The notes beneath the pieces are model-generated. The model had not been told where the DNA came from. It saw only the letters and a list, made by a program, of their open reading frames with translations, and made no database searches. A program made the position numbers and the translations under genes. 22,987 nucleotides of DNA from Myxococcales bacterium UBA1238 (GTDB lineage Bacteria; Myxococcota_A; Bradymonadia; UBA7976; UBA1532), in contig DBWM01000059.1 of the NCBI GenBank assembly GCA_002309015.1, positions 9,607-32,593 on the forward strand. Reading direction: 5' to 3'. Position 1 is the stretch's first letter; every line of letters begins with the position of its first letter. Shown here in pieces: positions 1 through 8,454 of the stretch.

Positions 1-81
1 GACGGCAGCGGCAGTGGCGGCAGTGGAGGTGACGGCAGCGGCGGTGACGGCAGCGGCGGTGAAGGCGGCAGCGGCGATGGC
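1..81 (+). repeat. Gly/Ser/Asp-rich linker with 15-bp tandem repeat
   Basis: The first 27 visible codons encode only Gly, Ser, Asp and one Glu. A 15-bp unit (Gly-Asp-Gly-Ser-Gly) is repeated exactly at 28-42 and 43-57. It looks like a flexible spacer between an N-terminal anchor outside the window and the first pentapeptide coil, as is common behind lipoprotein signal sequences; the anchor itself is not visible. Confidence 0.8.
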
Positions 82-3000
82 CGAACCGTTGAACGCGGCA
101 TTCTGGCGGGCGCAAACCTGGAAGGCAGAGACTTAAGCCAGGAAGCCCTCGGCACCAACGAAAACGGCGAAGGGAAACTCAAAGGCGCCGATTTAAGCAA
201 CGCCAACTTAAAGAACGCCAACCTTTCCGGCCAGGATCTCTCGGGCTCCAATCTTTCGGGCGCAAATCTGGAAGGCGCCAATCTCACCGGCGTCAAAGGC
301 TACGATCCGGAAAACGAAGAGGGCCTCAACCTGAGGGAAGCCGATCTGACCGATGCCGATCTGACCGATGCCGATTTACGCAAGGCGAATTTATATAAAG
401 CAAACCTGACGAGGGCCAAAGCTGAGGTCATCGAGATTTGTGCCCAGGGCGAGTGCCACACTGCTCAGCTCAAATTGGGTGAAGCGACCATCAACGACGC
501 CAAGCTGTATTCGGTCTCCTTCCCGAAATCGAGCCTGCAGGCAGCAGAAATCAAGCGAACAGCTTTAAATAACGGCGATTTTTCGGGCGCAAACCTGGCC
601 TCTTGCGACTTAACGGCCGCATCGCTCACCAACACCAACTTTGAGGACGCCAATTTTGCGAGCGCTCAACTGTCGGATCTCGATTTGAGGCGCGCCCAAT
701 TTAACTCCAATACCTCATTCAAAAAAGCCAACATGACGAGAGCCCGCCTGAGCAACAAAGATATGCAGGGCGTCTCGTTTGCAGAAGCCACGCTGGCCTA
801 CGCGAATTTGTCCAATACCAACCTGAGGCAGGCCAACTTCAATGGCGCGGATTTGTCGAATGCAGATATGCGCGGCGCTTTGATCGGATGCTGCCTCGAT
901 CCCAGCCTTTGCCCCAACTACACCGCCAACGATTTTTGCGAACCGGCCTCCTTCGCCAAAGCCAAGTTTGCCAAGACGCAACTTTCTTCGAGCGACATTC
1001 GCAACACCGATTTGGTGGGTGCTGATTTCAGAGGTCTGGTCTTTACGGGGGCCGAATTCCAAAGCACGCTCACGGGCAAGGCCTCCCGAAGCGCCGATCG
1101 CCTGATGAGCGCCGGCCTTTTGGACAACGTCGATTTCCGTGGCGCTTCCTTGCTCGAAGTCAACCTGGAAGGCCTGGATCTGACGAGCATTCAGGTCAGC
1201 GAGACCACATCCTTCTCGGGCGCCAGACTCGATTACGCCGATTTGTCGGGCAAAGATTTAAGCAAAGTTACGTTTACTCAGGCAGATCTCAAAGGGACCC
1301 TCCTCGACGATGCCCGCCTCGAAGGGGCCAACTTCAGCGGAGCCAACCTTGAAGACGCCGAGTTTGCGGGCGCAGACTGCACCGATGCCAACTTCCAGAT
1401 GGCCACCATCAAGGGCACCCTGGGCAACAGCTCAAAGCAAGCCATCTTCAAGGGCGCCGATTTCTCGCAGTCCACATTGCTGAACATCGATCTCCTGCAT
1501 GCGGATTACTGCCACGCCAACTTTGAAAACGCCCGATTCAGCAACTCAAACAACAAGCCCATCGGCGAAAACACGGCGATGCCCTGGCTGACGCCTGGTC
1601 TCGACGGCGATGGCGTCTGGCGCCAGAGTAACCTGGTCAGCTACTTAAATACACATCGCAACTTTAAGAATCTTTCCTGCATCAAACTTACGGATCTGGC
1701 TTTTGACGGGACCCAATTCCCCCAGGATATGCAGTTCTCGCGAGCCTATCTCAAGCAAGTCACTTTTAACGCTTTAGATGGCACGCCCGTCTCCCTCGAA
1801 AGAGCCAATTTCTCAAACAGCATCATCGAAGACTGCAAGTTTGAAGACACCATCATGAACAGCAACTCAGAAGAAGCTTTGGATGCCGCTTCTGCTGCCG
1901 CTCTGGGCTCAAACTTCACATCAGTCAACTTTAAGAATTCACTCTTTAATCATACGCAATTGGTGGGCGCCCAATTTACCAACTGCAAATTTGATAACAC
2001 GCCTTTCCAGAATGCGGACCTCACCTTCGCGAATCTTGCGGGCATCAATCTCGAAAACGGTTCCCTTGCCGGCTCCAACCTGACCTGCGCCGATCTTTCG
2101 GGATCTACCCTCAACTCCGCCACATTGCGCGGTGCAAATCTTTCGGGCGCCAACCTCACCGAAGTGACCGCCCAGGATGCCATCTTTGCGAGCACCACGC
2201 TTTCCACCGCCCATTGCGAACCTGGCCGTCCCAACGACTTCACGGTCACCCATTTTGACAACGCCAACCTGGCCCGCTCGGACTTTGGTGGCGCCATCGC
2301 GCATCAGGCCAGCTTTGTGGGCGCCGATGTTTCTGGGGGCGCTTCGTTTGAATCCGCAAGCCTCACCCAGGTCAACATGACCAACGCCAACCTGACGGCC
2401 GCTTCTTTGCGCACGGCGGGGCTTCACAAGATGAACCTCACCAACGCCAATCTGGAAGGTGCGAACCTGACCGACGCGCGCGGCACACCGAGCTTGTTCA
2501 ATGGCGTCAATTTCCAGGGCGCCAACCTTTGCGGCGTTCAATGGCCGAAATGGGCCGATCGCAAGCTTTGGACGGACGAAAACAACAGTACCGCCAATGT
2601 TTTCAGCGACGCCACCGTTTGCCCCGACAAGAACGAAAACAACGAATGCGTGGTGACTGCGGCCATCAACCGCACCTGCGAGCTCTTCGGCGTGCCCCCC
2701 ATCGATGCGGGTGACACGCTGCCCGGCGTCGATTTGAGCAACCAGGATCTGAGCAAGCTCGAAGAGATCACCAGCATCGTGGACGCCGACCTGCATGAAT
2801 CCAACTTTGCCGGCGCCATCATGCTGAAAGAAGGGATGAGGGGCAATTTCAGCGAATGCAACTTTGCCGGCGCCACATTCCCCGAAAACTGCGATTACAG
2901 CCACGCGCGCTTTTATAAAGCGGATTTCTCGGGTGCCATCATCGGCAAAGGCTGCAAGTTCTACGACACCGATCTGCGCGAAGCAGATTTGAGAGGTGCC

Positions 3001-6000
3001 ACGCTTCAGGAAGTTTCCTTAAACGGATCCGACATCTCCCGCGCACTCTTCGGCGGCGCTTCGATGGCCAAATCTGATTTGGGCTTCTACGTGAAGAGCA
3101 TGACCGACGAGAAAGAGGACGACGATCCCGATCCCGAAGAGCACAAGATCACCCTTGGCATCGGAACCAACTTCTCGGGCACCGATATGACCGAAGTCAA
3201 CCTGACCGAAGCCAAGCTGACCCAGTCGATCTTTACCAGCACCATTTTGCCTTCAGCTCAGCTCATTTCGACGCAGGCTCCCGGATCCGACTTTACGGGG
3301 GCCGTGCTCTCCAACGCCAATCTCACCAAAGCCGATCTGAGCGGCGGCACTCTCGTAAGCGCCAGCCTGGCCAGCACCAAGCTCGAAGACACCAACCTGG
3401 CCCGCACGGATCTCACCGCTTCCACCGGGATGCCTTCGCAGTTCATCCGCACCGATTTGTCAGCCGCCGTCCTTTGCGGTGTCCATTGGGGCACTTTCAA
3501 TGACGAATCGCTCTTCGTGGACGCTCAGGGTGTAGCCGTCACCATGGATGCCGATACCGTCTGCCCGCCCCGCGATGCCAACGGCCTTTGCACCGTTCTG
3601 CAATCCACCCTGCCCCGATGCAGCTTATATGGCGAGCAACTGGTCTTCTTCCCCGGATCCGATTTGAGCGGAAAAGACCTGCGCGGCATGGATTTGGCAA
3701 ACATCGATCTGACGGGAGCGAACCTTTCGGGCGCAGATCTGACGGGCGCGGATCTTTCGGGCACCAACCTGCTTGAAGCCGATCTCACCAACGCGAATCT
3801 CGATGGCTGCACGATTTCGAACTCCAACTTCACGGGAGCCAAATTGGAAGGCGCCAAGATCCAGGGCGTGCTCGGACTCTTACCCGAATGGATCTCTTCG
3901 GGCATGAGCGCTGACGGCACCTATCGCGTCGCCGATCTCATCAAGGCGATCAAAGAACGCCGGGTCTTTAACCTGCAGGGCGCCTACCTTCAGGGCGCTG
4001 CTCTTACGGCGGATCTGGGCTTCGATCTGAGCGGCATGGATTTCACCGGCGCTTACCTGCAAAACGCCCAATTCAACGGGACTTCATTTGCAGGCACGAT
4101 CCTGGATCGCGCACTTCTGGATCAGGCAGACTTCTCGGCCGCCAAGCTTTACGTCGCACAAAGCAACCTCGCAGCCCGGGCTGCAGGGGCGCAAATGACC
4201 CAATGCAACCTGACGGGCACCGAAGCGAGCTACGTCAACTTTGAAGGCGCAAACCTGTCTCAAAGCTGGACCGGCTTCGCATTCTGCGATCAGTCTCCGG
4301 CCAAATCCCCCATCGGATGCGAAAACAACAGCCACTGCTCGGGCCACGGCCAATGCAAGAACCAGAAGATCGACCGCAGATTCAACTTACAGCACGCCCA
4401 GTTACAGGGTGCCAGCCTGGATCAAATGAAGGCTCTGGTCGACATGACCGACGCCGATCTCACTTCTGCATCGGCCCAAAACAGTGACTTTACCAGCGGT
4501 CTTTTTGCCAGCACCCGCTTCCAGGGCGCCAATCTCAGCCGCGCCACCCTGCGAAATGCCCAACTGCACAACGCTGATTTCACCAACGCGACCTTAAACG
4601 GCGTCCTCTTTGGCTGCTGCACCGCGAAAGCCAACCTGGCGGCAGGTGAAACGGATCCCTGCCAGACGCCTTCCCTTCCCACCTGCATTCCTGCGGAGCT
4701 CGACAACGCGATCTTTGAAAATACCGATTTTGCCAGCAATTCCGGCTACATCACCGATTTTGCCAGCGTCGATCTTCGCGGTGCCTCCCTCATCGGCGTC
4801 GATTTGAGCAACGCGCTCTTCAAGTCCACCGATTTGCGCAACACCAACCTCACGCAATCCCGGCTGCGCGGACTCGATTTCACGACCAGCTACCTGCAAA
4901 ACACGATCTTCGATTTCACCGATCTGACGGGCAGCAATCTGTCGAATCAGAATCTGCAGAACGGACATTTCCAGAATGCCAACCTGACGAACGTCGATTT
5001 GACGCAAGCCGACCTGCGCAATGCGGATCTCTCCCGCAGCCGACTGGGCGGTCAGCGCGGCGAAAATGATGTCAACAACGAACCCGTGGAATCCTGGCTG
5101 GACGGCACTAATTTGAGCAATGCCAACCTGCAGCAGGCCACTTTGACGGGGTTAATCGGCACTTCCGCCCACAAAGCCGATTTCACCAACGCCAATTTAC
5201 GCCAGGCAAGCATGTCTCAGGCCTATCTCTCAACCGCAACGGCCATCATCTGCTATGCCGACTTTGAAGATGCAACGGTCAACACCGCTACTTCATCCAC
5301 GGACTGGCTGCATGCGGGCGCCCAGAACGGCGTTTACAGCAAAGAAAACCTGATCGAGCATCTGACCGACGAAAACCCAAGGAACACCGTTGACCTCACC
5401 TGCCTTGCGCTCTCAGGGGCCAACCTGTCGGGCCATAACCTCACCAAAGTGACCAGCTTTGCCCAGGTGCATTTTGATGACGTCGATATGTCCGACACCC
5501 AAATCAAATATCCGAACTTCACCGAAGCCCGGCTGAACCGCGTCAGCCTCAACAAGCTGAATAACCCGGAAGCTGCCGTGAATGCCAACAATCCAATATT
5601 TAAAGGCGCCATCATCGTGGATGGCAACTGGGTCGAAAGCAATCTGGCCAATGCCACCCTGACCGACGCTCAAATCAGAAACCTGAACGCCGCGTCCGCA
5701 ACTTTGACCAACAGCATCTGGTGGAACGCACAAATCGATCAGGCGGACTTTACCAAGGCACAGATGAGCAATAACAAGCTCGCTTCCGCCCAATGGACAA
5801 ACGTCAGCTTTAAGAACGCCAATCTCGAAGGCTCAAACATCTCGAACTACGACTACAGTTACACAGTGACTCACCCCGCCAACCCCAGCGGTGGTTCAGC
5901 TGATGCGGGAACCGATGCAGGTCACGCAGCGGATGCGGGCGATGCGGGCGATGCAGGCGATGCGGGTACAGAGACTCAGACCGAGACCATCACCGTAACG

Positions 6001-8454
6001 ATCAACTCTGCAAGCCTCATCGGCTGCAACTTCGAAGGCGCCAATCTCGCAAACGCCGAAATGGAGCATCTGAACCTCGAGAACATGAGCTTCAAAGATG
6101 CCTGCTTAAACAACGTGAAGATGACCGGCAGCAACCTCCAGGGCTGCGACCTGCGCCTCAAGGAATTGACCTGGACCGGAGCACAGCTCTCAGAAATCAA
6201 CGCCCAGGAAGCCAACCTTCAGGGCATGAAACTCAACGAATCCGTCCTGACCAGAGCCCAGCTGCGAGGTGCCAATTTAAGCTACAGCGCACTCCAAAAA
6301 GCTCAGTTGCAAGAAGCCAATCTGGAAGAAGCCAACCTGAGCTACGGCAAACTCCAGGCGGTCAATTTTGAAAGCGCAATCCTGCTCAATGCCAATCTGA
6401 GCTATTGTGAACTGGATCAATCGACCTCATTTAAGAAAGCCGATTTATATAACGCTGACTTAAGTTACGCGCTCACCGAAGAGAGCAGCGGAACATCCCA
6501 GGGCGACACCCCGGCGATCGATTTCACCGAAGCCAAGCTGAATCAGGCCAAGCTGACCGCCGCCTCTTTCGCCAACGGCAAGTTTACAAACGCTTCGATG
6601 CTCGCCGTTTCAGCCGCCCGCTCCGACTTCCACGGCGCCGATCTTCAGAACGCAAAGGCCAACAAAGGTGATTTCACCGGCGCAAACTTCACCGGCGCAA
6701 ACTTCACCGGCGCAAACTTCATGAACAGCGACGCCCCCGGCTCCACCTGGACCGACGCAAACTTCACTGGTACCAACTTCTCGGGCGCCGATCTCTCTCA
6801 GGGTGCCATGGCGAACATCGAGGTGATCGGCACCAACTTTGCCCGCGCAAACCTGAGCGAAATCCAGGGTCTTCCGAAGTCATTCGAAAAATCGGGAGAA
6901 GTCGCGATCAATCTCGAAGATGCCAACCTCTGCGGTGCTTCCTGGAAACTGGAAAAGACATCTCTTCATAAATCCAATGCGAATTACAACAACAACACCA
7001 TCTGCCCGGTCAAAGATGCGGACGGCAGCTGCACGCATACCCATGAACAATGGGCCGAATGCGAACTCTTCGATCCTGACTACGATCACGACGGCGTACC
7101 TGACCGAGAAGACAACTGCAGAACAACCTACAATCCCAAAGCATGCGAATGCAGCAAGCCTGAAGATTGTACAGGGGAAAGCTGCACGGAAATCTGCGCC
7201 AAGCAATGCGATCTGGACGGTGATGGAATCGGCGATGTTTGCGACAATGACATCGACGACGACGGTCGAGTCAACGCCAGCGACAACTGCCCTTATTTCC
7301 CGAATGGCAACCAAGAAGATGGCGATGGCGACGGCAGCGGCGATCACTGCGACAACTGCCGCTACGACTACAACTTTGACCAAAAAGATGACGATACGGA
7401 TGGTTGGGGCAACGTCTGCGACAACTGCTCAGGAACTGCCAACCCACTTCAACGCGACACCAACGGCAATGGAATCGGCGATTCTTGTGATAATGAGGGT
7501 GTTCCTCAAAGTTGTACGAATTGTAAGAGTGATGACATCGATGGGGACGGTGCAAAGAATGTCAGCGATACTTGTCCCGGCGGTGCAACATACTCACGCA
7601 AAGCCATTAACTACTACTGTAATGCAGAAGTTGGCACTCATTACAATAACAACACCCCACATACACTGACCTGCACGAATCAATCAGGTACTACCTCAAC
7701 ATATACAGTCCGCTGGTATCAAGAATGTGTAACAACAATGGAAGAGGTTATCTGTAATCCGAGCGCAACGAGTAAGCCTATTCAGAAAAGGACTTACCGT
7801 TATTCTACATATACTTACGTTCCCACAAGCTGTGACAATCTAACGGTGCACACCCATAATACTGGCACAACGTACTGCAATGAAACATCAAGAAACGTTC
7901 AGGCGTCCTACACCAATCTCTGCGAATTACCTGTCGAAGGAAGTGCACACACAGTCATCGAAGGTATGAATTGGCAAACTAAGGTCGATACCGATGGCGA
8001 TCTCGTTGCTGATGCTTGCGACAACTGCCCGACGATTTCCAATGCAGATCAAGCAGACGAAGATTCCAATGGCGTAGGCGATGCCTGCGACTCGGGTTGT
8101 GGCAACGACTACACGAGAATTCTGCCCGTACTCGGTGATAAAGATCACCCACAACGTTTCAGCAGTTCGATCGTATCGCTGGGTCGAACAACCTACGTCC
8201 TGATCGTACCCGATGGAAAAAATTGGAAGGTCACAGCTAAAGTAACGGAGCAAACCTTCGATTCAATGCTCCATTATTTGGGTGCAGGCTGCTCTGGCTC
8301 TGGCGTCCATGTGTCCGACGACGATTCCGGCGGAGATCTCCGTCCTATCCTGAACGACATCGCAGTCGGCCCAGGTGTTCAAGTCTTCCAGGTGGGTGGT
8401 TACAAATCTAAATTCGGCGCATTCACAGTAGAATTCATCATCACCGCCCAATAA
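1..8454 (+). CDS. Giant pentapeptide-repeat / thrombospondin type-3 surface protein, 5'-partial
   Basis: The frame is open from base 1 to the TAA at 8452-8454, giving 2817 visible residues; the start lies left of the window, and the TTG at 475 is not a credible start because the same repeat pattern continues upstream. Order: Gly/Ser/Asp linker (residues 1-27), then about 2300 residues of A(D/N)LxX pentapeptide repeats, expected to fold as a right-handed quadrilateral beta-helix. These are interrupted by Cys-rich loops, Trp-containing inserts and a DAG-rich linker (about 1963-1990). Calcium-binding thrombospondin type-3 repeats (DxDGDGxGDxCDNC) follow at about 2359-2700, then a PPC-like beta domain to the end. 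The domains suggest an exported, calcium-stabilised surface fibre or adhesin. A signal peptide or lipobox would be outside the window. No catalytic motif is visible. Family assignment is secure; function is inferred. Confidence 0.93.
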   Translation, partial: DGSGSGGSGGDGSGGDGSGGEGGSGDGRTVERGILAGANLEGRDLSQEALGTNENGEGKLKGADLSNANLKNANLSGQDLSGSNLSGANLEGANLTGVKGYDPENEEGLNLREADLTDADLTDADLRKANLYKANLTRAKAEVIEICAQGECHTAQLKLGEATINDAKLYSVSFPKSSLQAAEIKRTALNNGDFSGANLASCDLTAASLTNTNFEDANFASAQLSDLDLRRAQFNSNTSFKKANMTRARLSNKDMQGVSFAEATLAYANLSNTNLRQANFNGADLSNADMRGALIGCCLDPSLCPNYTANDFCEPASFAKAKFAKTQLSSSDIRNTDLVGADFRGLVFTGAEFQSTLTGKASRSADRLMSAGLLDNVDFRGASLLEVNLEGLDLTSIQVSETTSFSGARLDYADLSGKDLSKVTFTQADLKGTLLDDARLEGANFSGANLEDAEFAGADCTDANFQMATIKGTLGNSSKQAIFKGADFSQSTLLNIDLLHADYCHANFENARFSNSNNKPIGENTAMPWLTPGLDGDGVWRQSNLVSYLNTHRNFKNLSCIKLTDLAFDGTQFPQDMQFSRAYLKQVTFNALDGTPVSLERANFSNSIIEDCKFEDTIMNSNSEEALDAASAAALGSNFTSVNFKNSLFNHTQLVGAQFTNCKFDNTPFQNADLTFANLAGINLENGSLAGSNLTCADLSGSTLNSATLRGANLSGANLTEVTAQDAIFASTTLSTAHCEPGRPNDFTVTHFDNANLARSDFGGAIAHQASFVGADVSGGASFESASLTQVNMTNANLTAASLRTAGLHKMNLTNANLEGANLTDARGTPSLFNGVNFQGANLCGVQWPKWADRKLWTDENNSTANVFSDATVCPDKNENNECVVTAAINRTCELFGVPPIDAGDTLPGVDLSNQDLSKLEEITSIVDADLHESNFAGAIMLKEGMRGNFSECNFAGATFPENCDYSHARFYKADFSGAIIGKGCKFYDTDLREADLRGATLQEVSLNGSDISRALFGGASMAKSDLGFYVKSMTDEKEDDDPDPEEHKITLGIGTNFSGTDMTEVNLTEAKLTQSIFTSTILPSAQLISTQAPGSDFTGAVLSNANLTKADLSGGTLVSASLASTKLEDTNLARTDLTASTGMPSQFIRTDLSAAVLCGVHWGTFNDESLFVDAQGVAVTMDADTVCPPRDANGLCTVLQSTLPRCSLYGEQLVFFPGSDLSGKDLRGMDLANIDLTGANLSGADLTGADLSGTNLLEADLTNANLDGCTISNSNFTGAKLEGAKIQGVLGLLPEWISSGMSADGTYRVADLIKAIKERRVFNLQGAYLQGAALTADLGFDLSGMDFTGAYLQNAQFNGTSFAGTILDRALLDQADFSAAKLYVAQSNLAARAAGAQMTQCNLTGTEASYVNFEGANLSQSWTGFAFCDQSPAKSPIGCENNSHCSGHGQCKNQKIDRRFNLQHAQLQGASLDQMKALVDMTDADLTSASAQNSDFTSGLFASTRFQGANLSRATLRNAQLHNADFTNATLNGVLFGCCTAKANLAAGETDPCQTPSLPTCIPAELDNAIFENTDFASNSGYITDFASVDLRGASLIGVDLSNALFKSTDLRNTNLTQSRLRGLDFTTSYLQNTIFDFTDLTGSNLSNQNLQNGHFQNANLTNVDLTQADLRNADLSRSRLGGQRGENDVNNEPVESWLDGTNLSNANLQQATLTGLIGTSAHKADFTNANLRQASMSQAYLSTATAIICYADFEDATVNTATSSTDWLHAGAQNGVYSKENLIEHLTDENPRNTVDLTCLALSGANLSGHNLTKVTSFAQVHFDDVDMSDTQIKYPNFTEARLNRVSLNKLNNPEAAVNANNPIFKGAIIVDGNWVESNLANATLTDAQIRNLNAASATLTNSIWWNAQIDQADFTKAQMSNNKLASAQWTNVSFKNANLEGSNISNYDYSYTVTHPANPSGGSADAGTDAGHAADAGDAGDAGDAGTETQTETITVTINSASLIGCNFEGANLANAEMEHLNLENMSFKDACLNNVKMTGSNLQGCDLRLKELTWTGAQLSEINAQEANLQGMKLNESVLTRAQLRGANLSYSALQKAQLQEANLEEANLSYGKLQAVNFESAILLNANLSYCELDQSTSFKKADLYNADLSYALTEESSGTSQGDTPAIDFTEAKLNQAKLTAASFANGKFTNASMLAVSAARSDFHGADLQNAKANKGDFTGANFTGANFTGANFMNSDAPGSTWTDANFTGTNFSGADLSQGAMANIEVIGTNFARANLSEIQGLPKSFEKSGEVAINLEDANLCGASWKLEKTSLHKSNANYNNNTICPVKDADGSCTHTHEQWAECELFDPDYDHDGVPDREDNCRTTYNPKACECSKPEDCTGESCTEICAKQCDLDGDGIGDVCDNDIDDDGRVNASDNCPYFPNGNQEDGDGDGSGDHCDNCRYDYNFDQKDDDTDGWGNVCDNCSGTANPLQRDTNGNGIGDSCDNEGVPQSCTNCKSDDIDGDGAKNVSDTCPGGATYSRKAINYYCNAEVGTHYNNNTPHTLTCTNQSGTTSTYTVRWYQECVTTMEEVICNPSATSKPIQKRTYRYSTYTYVPTSCDNLTVHTHNTGTTYCNETSRNVQASYTNLCELPVEGSAHTVIEGMNWQTKVDTDGDLVADACDNCPTISNADQADEDSNGVGDACDSGCGNDYTRILPVLGDKDHPQRFSSSIVSLGRTTYVLIVPDGKNWKVTAKVTEQTFDSMLHYLGAGCSGSGVHVSDDDSGGDLRPILNDIAVGPGVQVFQVGGYKSKFGAFTVEFIITAQ
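886..955 (+). repeat. CC-loop copy 1 in pentapeptide protein
   Basis: A loop of about 23 residues begins GCCLDPSLCP and contains four Cys, breaking the beta-helix register. A related loop starting GCC recurs at 4612. Both are followed 231-233 codons later by a Trp-containing insert, which argues for segmental duplication. Confidence 0.6.
1585..1680 (+). repeat. Trp-containing insert, copy A
   Basis: A non-pentapeptide segment of pattern W(L/I)xxGxx(D/N)Gx(W/Y)xxx(D/N)L(I/V), then a short helix-like stretch, before pentapeptides resume at LSCIKL. It matches inserts at 3889 and 5305 and probably forms a two-helix protrusion on the beta-helix; the fold is a guess. Confidence 0.6.
2521..2690 (+). 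repeat. Four-Cys interruption module, copy 1
   Basis: Module of pattern ANLCGxxW...xTVCPxx(D/N)xNxxC...CxLFG, with four Cys spaced alike in the copies at 3454 and 6920. The conserved Cys suggest two disulfides, consistent with an exported protein. It caps a pentapeptide run each time. Confidence 0.7.
3454..3634 (+). repeat. Four-Cys interruption module, copy 2
   Basis: Second copy: AVLCGVHW, then DTVCPPRDANGLC, then RCSLYG. Cys spacing and flanking hydrophobics match copies 1 and 3, while the intervening residues have diverged, so the duplication is old. Confidence 0.7.
3889..3990 (+). repeat. Trp-containing insert, copy B
   Basis: Segment starting WISSGMSADGTYRVADLI, followed by a basic helix-like stretch and resumption of pentapeptides at FNLQGAYL. 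It matches the pattern of copies A and C. Confidence 0.6.
4285..4356 (+). other. EGF-like Cys motif within pentapeptide protein
   Basis: Residues read C-x(10)-GCENNSHCSGHGQC. The CxNxxxCSGHGxC spacing is the hallmark of the central part of EGF-like domains. Only four Cys are evident, so this is EGF-like rather than a full domain. It sits between two pentapeptide runs. Confidence 0.5.
4612..4700 (+). repeat. CC-loop copy 2
   Basis: Loop beginning GCCTAKANL and carrying further Cys at the DPC and PTC positions. It is related in position and Cys pattern to the loop at 886 and, like it, is followed about 231 codons later by a Trp-containing insert. Confidence 0.55.
5305..5409 (+). repeat. Trp-containing insert, copy C
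   Basis: Segment starting WLHAGAQNGVYSKENLIEHL, with pentapeptides resuming at LTCLALSGANLSG. The matching downstream phrase LSCIKL in copy A supports common origin. Confidence 0.6.
5887..5970 (+). repeat. Asp-Ala-Gly-rich linker with 9-bp tandem repeats
   Basis: A Ser/Gly stretch leads into repeated Asp-Ala-Gly codons. The core near 5931-5967 is four near-identical 9-bp units (Gly-Asp-Ala), differing only at third positions. It is a flexible hinge separating two beta-helical blocks. DAG-rich linkers are frequent in secreted proteins of Myxococcota and relatives. Confidence 0.8.
6673..6717 (+). repeat. Exact 15-bp triplicated repeat (FTGAN x3)
   Basis: Three identical copies of a 15-bp unit encode Phe-Thr-Gly-Ala-Asn three times in a row. 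Synonymous positions are identical, unlike neighbouring pentapeptides, so the expansion is recent and in frame (probably slippage). Confidence 0.9.
6920..7071 (+). repeat. Four-Cys interruption module, copy 3
   Basis: Third copy: ANLCGASW, then NTICPVKDADGSC, then ECELF. It closes the last pentapeptide run and leads directly into the first thrombospondin type-3 repeat. Confidence 0.7.
7075..8100 (+). other. Thrombospondin type-3 calcium-binding repeats with an inserted Cys/Tyr/Asn-rich segment
   Basis: Repeated DxDxDGxxDxxDNC and GDGxGDxCDNC motifs run from 7075 to about 7500 and resume at about 7975-8100 (DTDGDLVADACDNCP, DSNGVGDACDSGC). Between them sits an insert of about 150 residues rich in Cys, Tyr, Thr and Asn that does not fit the repeat and has clearly lower GC. 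The repeats are known to wrap calcium ions and form stiff stalks. Confidence 0.85.

Larger units (their letters stand above)
91..7072 (+). repeat. Pentapeptide-repeat beta-helix region
   Basis: Runs of five-residue repeats of the form A(D/N)(L/F)xx fill most of this stretch; typical units read GANLS, GADLT, NANLT. Four repeats make one coil of a quadrilateral beta-helix in known structures. Interruptions are not random: two CC-containing loops (886-955, 4612-4700), three Trp-containing inserts (1585-1680, 3889-3990, 5305-5409), three four-Cys modules (2521-2690, 3454-3634, 6920-7071), an acidic insert near 3100-3160 and an EGF-like loop (4285-4356). Confidence 0.92.

Noticed and set aside
475..477. 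TTG at 475 as the start of the pentapeptide protein
   Set aside because: The same frame is open to base 1 and encodes pentapeptide repeats upstream.
1939..2904. Antisense open frame of 321 codons opposite the pentapeptide gene
   Set aside because: Its apparent repeats are the reverse reading of pentapeptide codons; no independent support.
91..7072. Pentapeptide region as a gyrase-protecting (Qnr/MfpA-like) DNA mimic
   Set aside because: Size, Cys modules, linkers and fusion to thrombospondin repeats point to an exported protein.
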